Source of the DNA: Climacium dendroides
Lineage: Eukaryota > Streptophyta > Bryopsida > Hypnales > Climaciaceae
Direction of reading: 5' to 3'
NCBI GenBank assembly: GCA_950106755.1
Contig: OX467091.1
Coordinates: 16,261,538-16,325,537 of the forward strand
Length of the DNA stretch: 64,000 bases
Under the pieces are notes generated by a model, which saw only the letters and a program-made list of their open reading frames with translations, was not told the origin of the DNA and did no database searches. Position 1 is the first letter of the stretch; each line of letters opens with the position of its first letter. The translations under genes were made by a program, and so were the position numbers. This document shows, one piece after another, positions 12,107 through 23,680 of the stretch.

Positions 12107-12671
12107 ATGGTAGAACCCCACTACCCTCCAATGAACTTGTTGTGGGTGACTATAGGCATGCGCGACGAACCATTCGAGGTAGTCGAGGAGGGAGGAATAC
12201 TGGTAGAGCTTCATCTTCAAGGCCCCCCAATCGTGCTCTTCCGCGAGGAATTGGAGCAAGAAGACCACTAGAGGAGGTACTTCCATTTTTACGAACTCCA
12301 GCAAGTGTGGTTTATGAAAGTTGAAGAGGTCCTACTATCAATTTAGATGCGGAAGACCCCGCAACGAGGCGACATAAAAGATTGAAGAAGACTCATAGAA
12401 ACGGAAAAATAGTCATTGAGCTTCGAAATGAGAACTTTGAATTTGAGGGCCATGGATGGAAGAAGAAGAGGGTAGAAGCGAAGACATGGAAGATGAAGAG
12501 AATGAAGAAGTCGACGATGAGGTGCCTACTGATGAGGATGTACACATTCCACAAGTTCATGTGGCTGGACCTTCTATAGGACGTGTCCGCACATCTAGTC
12601 GATTGAGTAATATACCAGAAGCAGTAGAAGAAAATGAAGAAGATTCTAGTTCTTCAAGAATGAGTGAGTAG

Positions 12672-13044
12672 TATAGAAAATTGTGGTAGGAAACCAGTGC
12701 TCAGGTGGTAGGGCTTGGAAAACAATGCTCCATTGTATTATTCTGGGTTTTTATAAAAGTGTGAAATTGGAAATTGTTTTGGGTTTCTACCCTAAATTTT
12801 GGAACTTTGTAATTTATAATTTGTCATGCTCATGAACAAGTTTGCAAGAAGCATAATTTCAACTTGTCCATATTAAATTCTAGGGAAGTATGTATTCTAA
12901 TAGGAGCAAATTCATACATTGCATAAAGATTAAATGCGATAAAGTTTCATTACAATGAAAAAGAAGTCCCAAGTTCACCTTCTTCATCGTCCAATTCTGG
13001 AGTTCTGGTCTTTTTGAAACTAAAAGCATTTCACAGTTGGGGCT
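12672..13044. other. AT-rich spacer, no gene
   Basis: This is the probable 3' flank of hAT-1, including AT-rich sequence suitable for polyadenylation signals. No ORF or repeat is supported. Confidence 0.5.
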
Positions 13045-13330
13045 GTGGGAGCAACCATTGTCCCACTACGTCTCCGCCCAACACATTCATACGTCCGCAC
13101 TAGTGTCCCCGCCTCTTTGGAGGCGCCCACGCCTAGGAAGGGAACGTCTCCGCCAAATGACGTCCACACCCTAGTCCCAGAACGTCTTCACTCAAGTATG
13201 TCCGCGCCTAATCACCACTGTCCCCGCCTGCACATATACGTTCACACCCATGTGTTGTACATCTTCGCCCAGAATTGTCCTCGCCCATGCAACTACGTCT
13301 CAGTATGTCCTACCCGTCCACGCCCTCCTT
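13045..13330 (+). repeat. Third array of ACGTCC-CGCCC motif, downstream of hAT-1
   Basis: At least a dozen degenerate copies of ACGTCTCCGCCC with variable spacers. The motif and its orientation match the arrays at 2150-2331 and 3842-4020. A second, denser cluster of GTCC and CGTCC follows at about 13420-13490. With the upstream arrays it may mark the extent of the hAT-1 element, but I could not find paired terminal repeats or an 8-bp target duplication. Confidence 0.65.
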
Positions 13331-13493
13331 GAAACGTGGATGGCCACATCAGGTACTTACAGTCAGGTTTAAGAAAAATTTGGATTTGGGGCAGAATTTC
13401 CTGCCTGAATTTCGAAATGGGGTCCGGACCGTCCATCTGTCCCATCCAGTTTGTCCGTCCATCCGGGACGTCCGATGACCCCAACCCGCCCGA

Positions 13494-13985
13494 TGTGACA
13501 ACCTAGCCCTAGGTTCACCACAACCCACTTACAGCATCACTTGGTCACCAACTGCCTAACACTGCACATGCCAAGCACACATAGTGTTAGTTCCCATTTC
13601 CAACTTATTTGCTAAGTCCCACTCACCGGGACTACTAGCACACACTTCCATCGTAACACCGGGCATGTCACTTAGTAACATGGGGTGGGACTTCCACCTT
13701 AATGTACAAGGACCTATGGTGGCACTACTCACCATGGTCTTAACCGCCCTTGAGTGTCACCCCACTCCATACTAGTTCTTTTTGCATTTGCTACTCATCC
13801 ACTAGAGGTACCGGCGCTCACAACTTGGGACACATCCAAGGAGGCCTAGCAAGGATCGGGACTCCATCCAACCGATGCTACGGGACACACACAAGTGTCC
13901 CATGGTGCCTTGAAGTGGTGGTGAAGTCACCATCAACAACCATGAGTCACCGGGACTCACCAAGGCTTCAAGGAGGGCAACAAGG
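13494..13985 (+). mobile_element. 5' fragment of an LTR D copy
   Basis: The sequence from TGTGACAACC onward closely parallels solo LTR D (19001-20295), including the conserved stretch around CACTTGGTCACCAACTGCC and GGACACATCCAAGG. Similarity stops near 13985, where unrelated sequence begins, so this copy is truncated at its 3' side. No target duplication could be tested. Confidence 0.8.
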
Positions 13986-14129
13986 TTCGCACTTCAAAAT
14001 TGTAGTCCATTATAGGTAGTACTTTCTTACAAGAAGGCAATTTAGCGTCATCCGGGAGCTACCTAGGTAGAGGATGGCCATACAATACACCACAAACATA
14101 ATGAGTTGTAGTATTGGGACTTCGTACTT

Positions 14130-14511
14130 CCAAGAAGAAAAAGTGATTATAAGTTCTATTTCAAGAAGTCCCAAAAAAATGATTTAGAAGAAAAAAATAA
14201 AAGGTGAATTGTAAGTTCTATTCTAGAAGTTCTAATTTACAAGTTCTATTTTAAGAAGCTTCAAAGAAATGATTTAGAAAATAAAAATAAAAGGTGAGAG
14301 CCAAGTTCTAATTCACAAGTTCTATTTTAAGAAGCTTCAAAGAAATGATTTAGAAAATAAAAATAAAAGGTGAGAGCCAAGTTCTAATTCACAAGTTCTA
14401 TTTTAAGAATCCTCAAAGAAATGATTTAGAAAATAAAAATAAAAGGTGAAAGCCAAGTTCTAATTCACAAGTTCTATTTTAAAAAACCTCAAAGAAATGA
14501 TTTACCGAAGT
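14130..14511. repeat. 76-bp tandem repeat
   Basis: About four to five units contain AAGTTCTATTTTAAGAAGC, then AAATGATTTAGAAAATAAAAATAAAAGG and related words; equivalent positions 14293, 14369 and 14445 give a period of 76 bp. The first units are more divergent than the later ones. No coding potential is seen. Confidence 0.85.
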
Positions 14512-15369
14512 TGGCAGGACCCTAGTTGCCCCTATTGGGGCCCCAGTTCAGACACCTAGGGTCTCCAAGTGTAGCACTTTGGGCTACATACATGCCACGA
14601 AATCTCAAATTCCATTTGCTACTATGAATCATTTCCTACATCAGTAATTAATGTCCTACAGAAAATGGGAAAATAGTGCATTTTCTTTTTGTCCTTCAAG
14701 GCAGGAAGTTTTCTTGACAACACCTACAGTGGGACGTAGTGATGCCTACTAGGACATGACAATGTCATTTTTGATGTCATGCAAAACATTATCACAACAT
14801 ACCCGAATGCTAAGGCTATGTATTTCTCCTTAGTGAGACTTTGTAGTTCATAGCGTGACCTTAATCATTCTGCCATCTAATAATAAATTAGAATATACCT
14901 TCACTCTTCTAGCCTCCACAACTTACAAAATTTTGTAGCTATTTCAATACAATCTATAGGCATACTTTGGAATACAAAGTATGGTTCATAAATGTACATC
15001 TCCATAGAAACTAAGTGGACCGTTGTTCTCGAAGATATATCATGTCTTCATAGTTAGATTGGGCTTGTCGAATACACTGAACGAAATGAATGGGTTCCCC
15101 TTTCTTGTCCATTTGAAATTGGCAAAGAACGCATCATTCCTGACATCAAGTTAGACAAGATGATGTCTGAGTTGATGTCTCGATGTCAATTTTGGTGTCT
15201 GTAGAAGCACACGAAGGTCAAGTTCCAACCTAAGTGCCCTTTTAAAAAGTACAACACCCGATGTCCCACGTAGGGCTGTCGCTCTGTGATGGGATATAGA
15301 CAAACCCTAAGTCCACCTTCGGCCTTTCTCTTCGTCCAACACTTCTTCTAATTCTTTCTTCACTGAGAT
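14512..15369. other. Spacer with scattered GATGTC/GACATC motifs
   Basis: No gene is supported. The words GATGTC, GACATC and GACGT recur here, and also at 16840-16990 and 24230-24370. Because solo LTR B separates those segments, 14.5-17.04 kb and 24.17-25.1 kb probably formed one locus before that insertion, perhaps a decayed CACTA element like the one at 52492-61265. Confidence 0.4.
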
Positions 15370-15663
15370 TTGGTTTTGGATAGTATAGCTCTTCCTACAA
15401 CATTCCAAACTTCTAGTATACATTCACTTAGGGTAGAAGCTATAGCACAGCAAGGAGTGGAGGAATTTCAGATCCATCAAGCAAGTGCTAGCATGTTTCA
15501 GCACTTTGTGGACGGCATTGTTGTTGTTGCACTCACCTCAAGGATGGACAAAGTAGGAGCTGGAGTAAATGGCAGCCCTCGTTGTAGTAGTCGCCTAAAC
15601 AAGAACAAGCAACGTATAAACGACTTAGCACATTCAACGCATGAAGTTACAAAATTGGACAGG
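15370..15663 (+). CDS. Exon-like ORF of unknown function
   Basis: An open frame of about 98 codons ends at LTKLDR-type residues directly before GTAAGA at about 15664, a good splice donor. The peptide includes a basic stretch with SSRLNKNKQR near its end. I recognise no domain. The downstream part of the same open frame runs into a polypyrimidine block and should not be translated. It may be an exon of the decayed locus interrupted by solo LTR B; the start is uncertain. Confidence 0.35.
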
Positions 15664-15720
15664 GTAAGACATTTCTCTTGCACCATACCTTTGCAATTTC
15701 TCTTGTACCACACCTTGATA

Positions 15721-15965
15721 ATGGCAGCCTCCTCCTCCCTCTTCTCTCTCCTCTCCCTCTTCTCCCTCCCTCCCCCCTCTTCTCCCCTTCCCTCCCTCCC
15801 CTCCTTCCCTCCCTCCTCCTCTCCCTGCCCCACAGCTCCCCGCCCCGCAGCCGCTCCACCCTGCCCCGCCCTCGCGACCCCTCTACCCTGCCCCCACAGC
15901 CGCTGCGCCCACCCCCGCGGCCACTACGCCCCGCCCCGCCCCGCTGTACTCTGCGGCCCACCTAG
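15721..15965. repeat. Polypyrimidine tract grading into GC-rich low-complexity DNA
   Basis: The first 110 bases are almost only C and T; the rest is dominated by CCGCCCC-like words. All six frames stay open for this reason, so the long ORFs here are compositional artefacts. A second GC-rich low-complexity block with repeated GGAGCCCC words follows at about 16190-16435. Confidence 0.8.
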
Positions 15966-17040
15966 CTCCCGCCAATTTTAGGAATTAAAATCGCATTCAT
16001 TGCATTGTGTTGGCGGCGACATTTTTCATCCATTTTTTTCATCCGTAATACACTAAGGCTTCAACTAGTGTCTTAGTGAACATCACTACAAGCTTTTGCG
16101 AGTCTCATGCATGAAATTGGAATTCTTTTGTGTGTTTGTTCATGCAAGTTTTTGGTTGAAGGAACACTTGGTGGAGGAGGAGCATGCAGAGGCGAAGCGT
16201 GGAAGCAGGCGCGGAGGAGCGAAGGACTTCCACGTCCAAGCAGGGAGCCCCGGCGCCCAAGCAAGGAACCCTTGCGCAAGGGCGCAGAGCCCCTGTGCTG
16301 CGGCGGGAGCCTCTGGCGCCATTGCGGGAAGCCCCTTGATGCCACAGCGGAGAGCCCCTCCACAGGGGGAGCTGCCCCGGGCAAGGGGAGATCCTCCACA
16401 GGGGAAGCGGCGCCGCTCGGGAGGCGCGACAACACCTAGGTGTGCAAATTTTTGTTTTTTGTTTTTGTTTGTTTTAGTTTTGATTTGGTGTGAATTTTTC
16501 ACCCTAAATCTTGAATCTCCCTCCTTGCACTCCACCACCTTGGTTTTCATTTGCAGGAGTGATCCTTGTTTTGGTTTGTGAGAGTGGCATGACAAGTTCC
16601 TTCATAAAATAGTTTGGTTTCGGTGCGATTTTCTTGAGCCATGAATCAACTTGGATTCAAATTCAACAAGTTTGTGAGTCCAACCGTCCATTCATGTCTC
16701 ACCTACTACAATGGAGGATCTACATTGCTTGTAGGCACCAGTTGTTAAACTTTGAAGGGTAGTTGATGTTATTTCCATTATGTAAAGTGAAGTATTCATT
16801 TGCTTCCTCAAATCTTTTGGTGTCAAGGAGGACTTTCACATGCTCCTGTGGATGTCAAAATGGACATCAATGTGTCTAGTTGGCCAAATTTTTGTTTTAT
16901 TTTGATTTTGTGCATGCAGGTGGCTGATAATCCATGGTGGCATGCTAGTGTTCTTCCAAACACCCATGTGTCAAAACTGATGTCACAAAGAGCTCCACGC
17001 GTCATCATGTCCAATCTCTTGTGTCCTATTCGCAGATGAG
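15966..17040. other. Region without a supported gene
   Basis: It contains a GC-rich imperfect repeat at 16190-16435 (words such as AGAGCCCC and GCGGAG), an isolated CACTACAAG at 16084 with no matching opposite end, and AT-rich sequence with several GATGTC/GACATC words. The open frames are unconvincing. Confidence 0.4.
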
Positions 17041-17722
17041 ACTACTGTCGCAACCCGACTTTTTTATTTTTCTCTCTATCGTGTTTTGAAACACGGAATC
17101 CGGAAAAAAAATATACCCGGATTGGTATAGGAAGAAGGAAAAGACTAAAAGTTAGGATAATTAGGAAAAAAAACAATGATCAAACCGAAAAATGAAATAG
17201 AACGGATATCGAAAACGAATCCGGTCTAGATCCAAAGCCAGAGGATCGGATCCGGGACCTATGCCCTGAAAATTGGAAAAAAGTAATGATTAGGTTTTCT
17301 AGTGTACAAAAGGACTCCTTTAGGGTTTAGACTATCCATTTGCACCTGAGAGCTCTCGCTTATCTGCCACGCTCTCAGCTATGTTGGAGCCACTTCTGTG
17401 TGAGTGTGTTTGTTTCCTTTACGTTGATCAGAGATTAGAAGAAGAGTTAGTTGTGTGTATCTGAGTGCGACCGGTTGAGATCAAGTGAGTGCTGTGAGAG
17501 TCTGTGTGAGGATTGGCACAGGTGGTGACTCGCTTAAGACCAAGGAGAGATCGTAAGGAAACGGGACGTGCGGCTAGGAGAGAAGTAAGGTAGTCATTCA
17601 ATGAGGAGACGGATGCCGCAACTAAAGTGTTCTAGGGACAAGCGAGCGCATCAAAGGTAGAAGTTAAAGTTAGAAAGGTAAGGCCTTTAGAGCCTAGTAG
17701 CAATTGAGAGAGAGCGGAGTTG

Positions 17723-20655
17723 ATGGAGGATCTCTCCACCATGGGGTGCGTAGGGTTTTACAGGAAACCATAGGGCTTCCGGAATGAAGCCATAATTAGG
17801 GAGTTCATAGAAGGAGCTCCTAACCAATATGACAACTCCCTCCGGCCAGTTCCGCCCATGTGGACACGGGAAATCTAGAAAGGAGTATATGAGTTTGAAG
17901 AAGGTGGCACGACGCAGGCCAGCCAGAAAGGAGATTTTGTGAGGGGGAAGTTCAAAGGCGCAGCCAACCCTAAAGACGGATTTGCCATTGAAGACTGTGT
18001 CAGCGCACGACATCGCCGAATGCTGGAATTCTTGGTGCCGATCCTGCATCTGAGAAAACCCACACAGGTTACTTCCACAATCGCGAATGCCATCTTCAGA
18101 GCCTTGAGCGGTGAGAAGAAGATGGACTGGGCGAGCTACTTACAAGGGCTGGTGAACGCCCTAGTAGCCAATGTGGAAAAGAGTAGGGCTACTCCGGTAT
18201 GCCCCTACCTTTTCCACTTATACAAGAGCCAAAACCTCCTGACCACGAAGGAGAACAAGGAGTGGAAAGTCCAGATGGCTCTCCGGAAGTTTGGAGGATC
18301 GGATGAGGAGGGATCCGAGACCGAACCGAATAGCCCAGAGCTAGAGGACAAGGGTGAAAACCCGAGGAAGAGGGCCCTAGAGGAGGAAGAGGAAGTCTCC
18401 CTCACTAGGAGAAGGATCAAGCGGATGCCTAACCTAAGAGGATCCCCTTCCGTACTCCGCAGGGACAAGGAGCCGGAACCGGTGGTTAGAACGGAACTGG
18501 CTGTTCCAAGAAAGGAGGAGCCAGTGGAGGTGATCAAGCCGAAAACTGCTCCAATTGACATACCTAACGGGTCCTTTCAATGATCTAATCCGGATTCTCA
18601 GTGCGGTGAGAGCGGATTGGAAGGTAAGGACCACTACGCTCCGCGAATTGGCGGACTTGGTGGGTAGTATAGTGAATAGTGCGTTGCCGGAAGCGGTGGC
18701 AAACTGCATCAACAACCCGGATGTAATCCGAGAGTTAGAAGATCGGGTGTTGAGGCAGAACATCAACCTACGGGAGACGGACGAGTCGGCGATCCGATTG
18801 CAAGGGGAGATTCAAGTCTTTCGGAAGGACCTGGAGACTAGCCGCGAGCAAGTGAGGATTGCCATGTCTTTGTAGAAAGAGACTAGGGCAGCAATAGAGC
18901 GGATGACCTTAGTGATGGAGGCATCCAGTGATGTGATGGCGAAGGCCAGATTGTTTGATGAGGGAGTGTATAAAGACCAGAAGCTTTCCGAGACCCGGAT
19001 TGTCGCGATCCAAGTGACACCTAACAGCTCCCAGCAGCTCACTAGGTTCACTCCAACCCACTAACAGCGTCACTTGGTCACCAACTGCCTAACACTGCAC
19101 ATGCCAAGCACTCACAATGTCAGTCCCCATTTTCAACTCAATTTGCCGAGTCCCAGTCACCGGGACTACTAGCACACACTCCCATCGTGACACCGGGCAT
19201 GTCACTTAGTAACATGGGGCGGAACTTTCACCTTAATGTGCAAGGACCCATGGTGGCACTACTCACCATGGTCCTAACCGCCCTTGAGTGTCACCCCACT
19301 CCATGCTAGCCCTTTTTGCATTTGCTACTCATCCACCAGAAGTAACCGGCATTCACAACTTGGGACACATCCAAGGAGGCCTAGCAAGGAGCGGGACTCC
19401 ATCCAACCGATGCCACGGGACACACACAAGTGTCCCATGGTGCCTTAAAGTGGTGGTGAAGTCACCACCACCAACCATGAGTCACCGGGACTCACTAAGG
19501 CTTCAAGAGGGAGTGAGGAGGGAGACCAACCCCTCCTATAGTACTCTCTGTGGTATTCGGAAGACCCCCCCGTCCTAGGTCGAAGGAAGTCCTTGGATAA
19601 CCTTGGGTTGTGGAAGACCACCCACTTCCAACCCAAATCGCCAAGTTACGTCACCGTTTGGACTCCCAAACTTCCAACCAGCTTAACTTTGTGCTCCGAG
19701 ATCCAAATACAACATGCGAGCCCATTTTAGACATCTACGCGACGAGTAGATGCTGATGGACTGCTCACTCGTCTAATTTGGATAATTATTCGCAAAGTTA
19801 TGGCCCTCTAAAGATTCGGATGCACCGGGGGAGGCGTCACGCCTTCACCACGGCTCTTCTTTTGGCCATAACTTTTGACTCATGTCTTAGAACCTCGTAA
19901 TTCTTGTCATTCTAGGTTCCTTGTGTTCATATCTTTCTAATGATATGCCACATGCCATACTTTGTTGTGGGATTCATTGAGAACCCCTCACACCTAGCCC
20001 TCAAGTGTCCCGGTGCCACCGGGACCCAGTCAACTTTGAGCGACCATAACTTTTCGCTCACTACTCCAAATTGCACGCTCTTTGCGCCATTAGAAGCGTA
20101 TTGTCAAGGGCTTCTCAAGAATGTATGATACTCTCATGTACATTTCAAAACCAAGGCGCTATTGCGCCCTGTTTGATCGGGAGTCTCTTCATTCTCCCTA
20201 CCTAGTCTATTGCAAGGCTTGGGAAGTCACCCCCAAGGTCCCCCCCTTGTACACTAAGGTTTATTTGGGCACCCCAAGTAGATAGGGGCGTGACACGGAT
20301 TATCCGCATCCTCGCTGACTTTGCTGGGGAGATAAAGGATATGATGAAGGAATTCCGGAAGGATGCTAGGGGGATAGAAGAGAGCATCCGGTAGTTCCAA
20401 AGTGATCCGATCTCTCTGTCCGGAATTTTGATCCCGGATGAATTCGATGACCTAGAGATCTTGGAGGGGAAGTTTGAGATCCTAATCTCAAAGGAGAAGG
20501 TAAGAGGAATAGCTTCCGCGTCAGGAGCTCCAAGGCCAATGACAGGGACAACTTTCCCTGTGGAACTGGAACGCGTTCCGGAAGGGGGAGACAGGAGTAA
20601 AAACTTGAGCGAACTATCACCAATGGCTACTCCAGACGGTGGTGGACCCCCATAG
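17723..20655 (+). pseudogene. LTR-internal ORF, copy B
   Basis: Homologous to copies A and C. Recognisable blocks are MGCVGFYRKP near the start, NPKDGFAIEDC, FLVPILHLRKP, IANAIFRALSG, MDWASYL, CPYLFHLY, an acidic and basic central region, then IRADW-like VRADW and a coiled-coil half ending before an aspartate-rich tail. Stops are TAG at 17771, 17876, 18873 and 20392; a frameshift lies near 18570; solo LTR D interrupts it at 19001-20295. In copy C the residues at the first two TAG sites are tryptophan (or in the same WG/LW context), consistent with TGG to TAG changes. Function unknown. The ATG chosen is the first in frame after the leader. Confidence 0.75.
19001..20295 (+). mobile_element. Solo LTR D (1,295 bp) nested in LTR B
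   Basis: It starts TGTCGCGATC and ends GGGCGTGACA, with the 5-bp target duplication CGGAT at 18996-19000 and 20296-20300. Removal rejoins the reading frame of ORF copy B (ETRI joined to RIL), confirming the boundaries. No internal retrotransposon genes are present. A truncated sibling lies at 13494-13985. Confidence 0.92.
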
Positions 20656-20779
20656 GATGAGTAGGTAGTTAGGAATTTAGAAGTAGGAAATTTTGTTAGA
20701 CCGGACCTTATCTCGGAAAAATAGGAAAAGTTTAGATCCGAAAATCTTGGCCGGATTAGTGCCGGATTTCCGGGGACAC

Positions 20780-20800
20780 TTTATATAAACTTTGTATATA
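20780..20800 (+). promoter_or_regulatory. Second TATA region of LTR B
   Basis: TTTATATAAAC lies downstream of ORF copy B, followed by a leader with CAAGACTGAGACGAGGAGAG. LTR C has the same order at about 62272 (GTATATAAAAC, then GAGTTGGAGACGAGAGAG). This is probably the promoter for the genomic retrotransposon RNA, separate from the promoter ahead of the internal ORF. Confidence 0.55.
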
Positions 20801-22116
20801 ATTCAAGTCTCAAGACTGAGACGAGGAGAGAGTCCTTTTTCTTGCATATGTTGTCTCTTCTTGTATTTTCTATTGTTTTCCTTGTCTTCCCAAAGAGTGG
20901 CCGGGTGAGGAGATGAGAGATTGAGTGTAGACGAGCGAATTGTAAGAGGAATTTCTCCCCTTGGTGTGTTTTTCTTGTGATTACATGTGCATGTGAATGG
21001 GTTGTAAGTGTTGGGAGTGAGTCATTGCACCTCAATAGATTTAAAGTTCATTATTCCGGGTGAGATAGCTAGTGTTAGGCTAGGCTATTAGGGAGGGGAT
21101 TCTTAATTGTGCTAGAGCTACCAGATGGGATATCTGGGTTAGCATCCGATTGCTTGAGAGGTCTCGCCATCTAAAATAGTAAACGGAAGAACCCTAGGTT
21201 GCACTGGTACGGGCGAACACACTTGTAGCCACCTTAGTTTTGTACAGATCCGAGGAGGCATTAAGGTCGTTGTAGTTGGAGAGAATCATACAGAGGATTC
21301 TTGTGTGACCTGCAAACCAGATTCACTTTTGGTCTGTTGTAAAAGATTAAACCGGATCTTGTTAGAATAGGGAATTAGATTAGTCGAGTGAGTCTTCCGT
21401 CACTATAAGTTCTAGAAGGAGTGGTGGGCCTACCTCTCTAAAACCAAGTGGCGGATCCCTTTGAAGTACTAACAAAGATTAAGCAAAACAGGAACGGAAA
21501 CTGAGGAAGAAGAGATCCTCGGGTGTAGTAGTGATATCCAGATGGATTTGTTAAGTTCCGGCAGGATTTGAGTTTATTGGATGACCAAATCTTGGTTCGA
21601 ATCGAATAGAAGTATAGTCCGAATCAATGATCATTGGTCGAATGAGTTGTCCGATTTGGGGGGAAAGGAGAACTAGAGAGAAAGAAGAGCATTTGTATTG
21701 ATATTTACCCCCAAGCTACCTAGTAACACAAAATACTTTACAGAGTCTCTTTAGTTCGATCTTTAGAGTCACTTTGTTATGCTTTAAAGTGGTTTTTATG
21801 AGCATAATAGGGAATTTTATTTACCCTCACTACAACAAAAACAGTGTTTTATGACTGCAAAATATAACTGCAGTGAGTCGTAAAATCAAAAAATATGACT
21901 CACACAGAAATCACTATAGATGACTCAGAATATGACTGACTCCAGTCGTTCAGAAGCAGTCGCTTCAGACATCAATCATACTGGCAGTCATCTGGGTTGA
22001 GGGATATAAATACCCATTTTTAGTCATAGTATGCCAACTAGGCGTATACTTTTACTATCCTAGGGGTTTTTTGACTTTTTTTTGGGTTGCCCGGGCAAAT
22101 AAAAAAATCCTACGTG

Positions 22117-22640
22117 GAATACGACTGTGTCGAGTCATATTTTTTGATGACGTGGAATATGATTGTGGTGAGTCATATTTTTTGATGACATGGAATATGA
22201 CTGTGGTTAGTCTTATTTTGCAGTAATATGGAATATGACTGCGGTGAGTCATATTCCATATTACTACAAAATATGACTGCAATGAGTCATATTTTGTAGT
22301 AACATGGAATATGCCTGCAGTGAGTCATATTTTGCAATGACGTGAAATATGTTTGCGGTGAGTCATATTTTGCAGTGATGTGAAATATGACTGCGGTGAG
22401 TCATTTTTTGCAATGATATGGAATATGACTGCGATTAGTCATATTTTGTAGTAACATGGAATATGACTACAATGAGTCATATTTTTTAGTTACATGGAAT
22501 ATAATTAGGGTGAGTCATATTTTGCAGTAATGTGGAATATGACTGTGGTGAGTCATATTCTTGTTAATGTGAAAAATGAATCTCATGAGTCATATTTTTG
22601 AATGATGTAGAATACGACTTTCGTTAGTCATATTACTAAC
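22117..22640. repeat. Palindromic subterminal array of the CACTA element
   Basis: About a dozen units at roughly 39-bp spacing contain the hyphenated palindrome AATATGACT-N6-AGTCATATT, with GACTGCGGTGAGTC as the commonest centre. Spacer words TTTTGCAGTGATGTGG repeat too. These are probable transposase or accessory-protein binding sites, inferred from location and symmetry. Confidence 0.85.
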
Positions 22641-23039
22641 TACAATCACATTTTTAATGCATTTTAAATGGACATGATATATAACTATCATACATCAAGA
22701 TGATTTGACAATTGAATAAAAAGCCTCATGCAATTAAAAATGAATACATAATATATGATTTTAGAGATGTATGAGAGATAATTATATTAAAGAAGGAGAA
22801 TGCAAGAACAAATACAACTATCTTCATTGACATTTATTAGTCACTAATACAAAATATATATATCACAATGAATCATTCACACAATTCAATAAGGCCTACA
22901 ATCCTTACAATAATGTGAAGATGGCTTCATTGGGTTGTAAGTAGCCTCCAATGTCTTTGTTTCAACTTTTGGTGCCTACATATACAATTAAAAAAATGAG
23001 AGGTTAATTTTTAGTGATTGAACAATAAAACTCAACCTT

Positions 23040-23680
23040 CAAAGGCTTATAACAACACAAAATATATAGCTCAAGTTTAGGATAGGAAGAATAAGATTGA
23101 TGATGAAGGAAACAAGAGAAAAAAGATAAGTATTAAGAAATAAGAAGAAGTAAAAGTTAAGATGCAACAAAAAATAAGAAGCAACAACTAAGCAACAACT
23201 AAGACACAACAAGAAATAAGAAGGAATAACTAAGACACAACAAGAAACAAGAAATAACAACTAAGACACAATAAGAAACAAGAAACAACAACTAAAACGC
23301 AAGAAGAAACACAAAACAAGAAACAACAACTAAGACACAACATGAAGTAACAATTAAGACACAAGAGGAAATAAGAAGTAACAACTAAGACACAAGAAGA
23401 AACAAAAAGCACCAACTAAGACATAACAAGAAACAACAAGAAATGAGAGTGTAGATGCAACAAGAAGAAATAAGAAGCAAGAACTACAAAACAAGAACTA
23501 AAAAGAAAAAAGAGTTCAAATGCAAGAGAAAAAAAAAAGAATTTAGATGCAACAATAAGAAGAAAGAAACATGAAGTAAAGAGCAACAAGAAACAAGAGT
23601 TGAGATGCAACAAAAACAACAACAAATGAGAGCTAAGAGACAATAAAAGGTAAGGAAGAAGAACCACAAGAAGTGACGGC
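23040..23680. repeat. Purine-rich AACAAGAAACAA low-complexity repeat
   Basis: The plus strand is dominated by A with AAGAAACAA, AACTAAGACACAA and similar words in loosely periodic order. On the minus strand every frame gives hydrophobic Leu/Phe/Ser/Cys-rich runs that resemble membrane proteins but are compositional artefacts. It is the interior filler of the CACTA element. Confidence 0.8.

Larger units (their letters stand above)
4259..12671 (+). pseudogene. hAT transposase pseudogene (hAT-1), split by three insertions
   Basis: This is a degraded hAT-superfamily transposase, which would cut and reinsert its own DNA element in the nucleus. From the ATG at 4259 it shows a BED-type zinc finger (WF near residue 14, CVYC, then a histidine), a DUF659-like core with DGWDD and TDNAKN (the catalytic aspartate region), the CAAHALDLLL segment, and a C-terminal dimerisation region with PHQWW and SSCKRNWS around 6020-6130, followed by an acidic tail. 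Frame-keeping stops are TAG at 4289, 4703, 4880, 5111 and 5953, TGA at 5696, 5923 and 12322, TAA at 10999; there are frameshifts near 5832 and 12470. Removing the MITE at 6278-6492, solo LTR A at 7223-10908 and the CACTA element at 11069-12106, each with one target copy, restores continuous frame. It is about half as similar by eye to hAT-2 as a recent copy would be. Confidence 0.85.

Noticed and set aside
15498..15981. ORFs rich in Leu, Pro and Ser, or Arg, Glu and Gly
   Set aside because: They arise from a polypyrimidine tract that has no stop codons for compositional reasons.
23039..23669. Apparent multi-pass membrane proteins on the minus strand
   Set aside because: They are translations of an A-rich low-complexity repeat inside a nonautonomous CACTA element.
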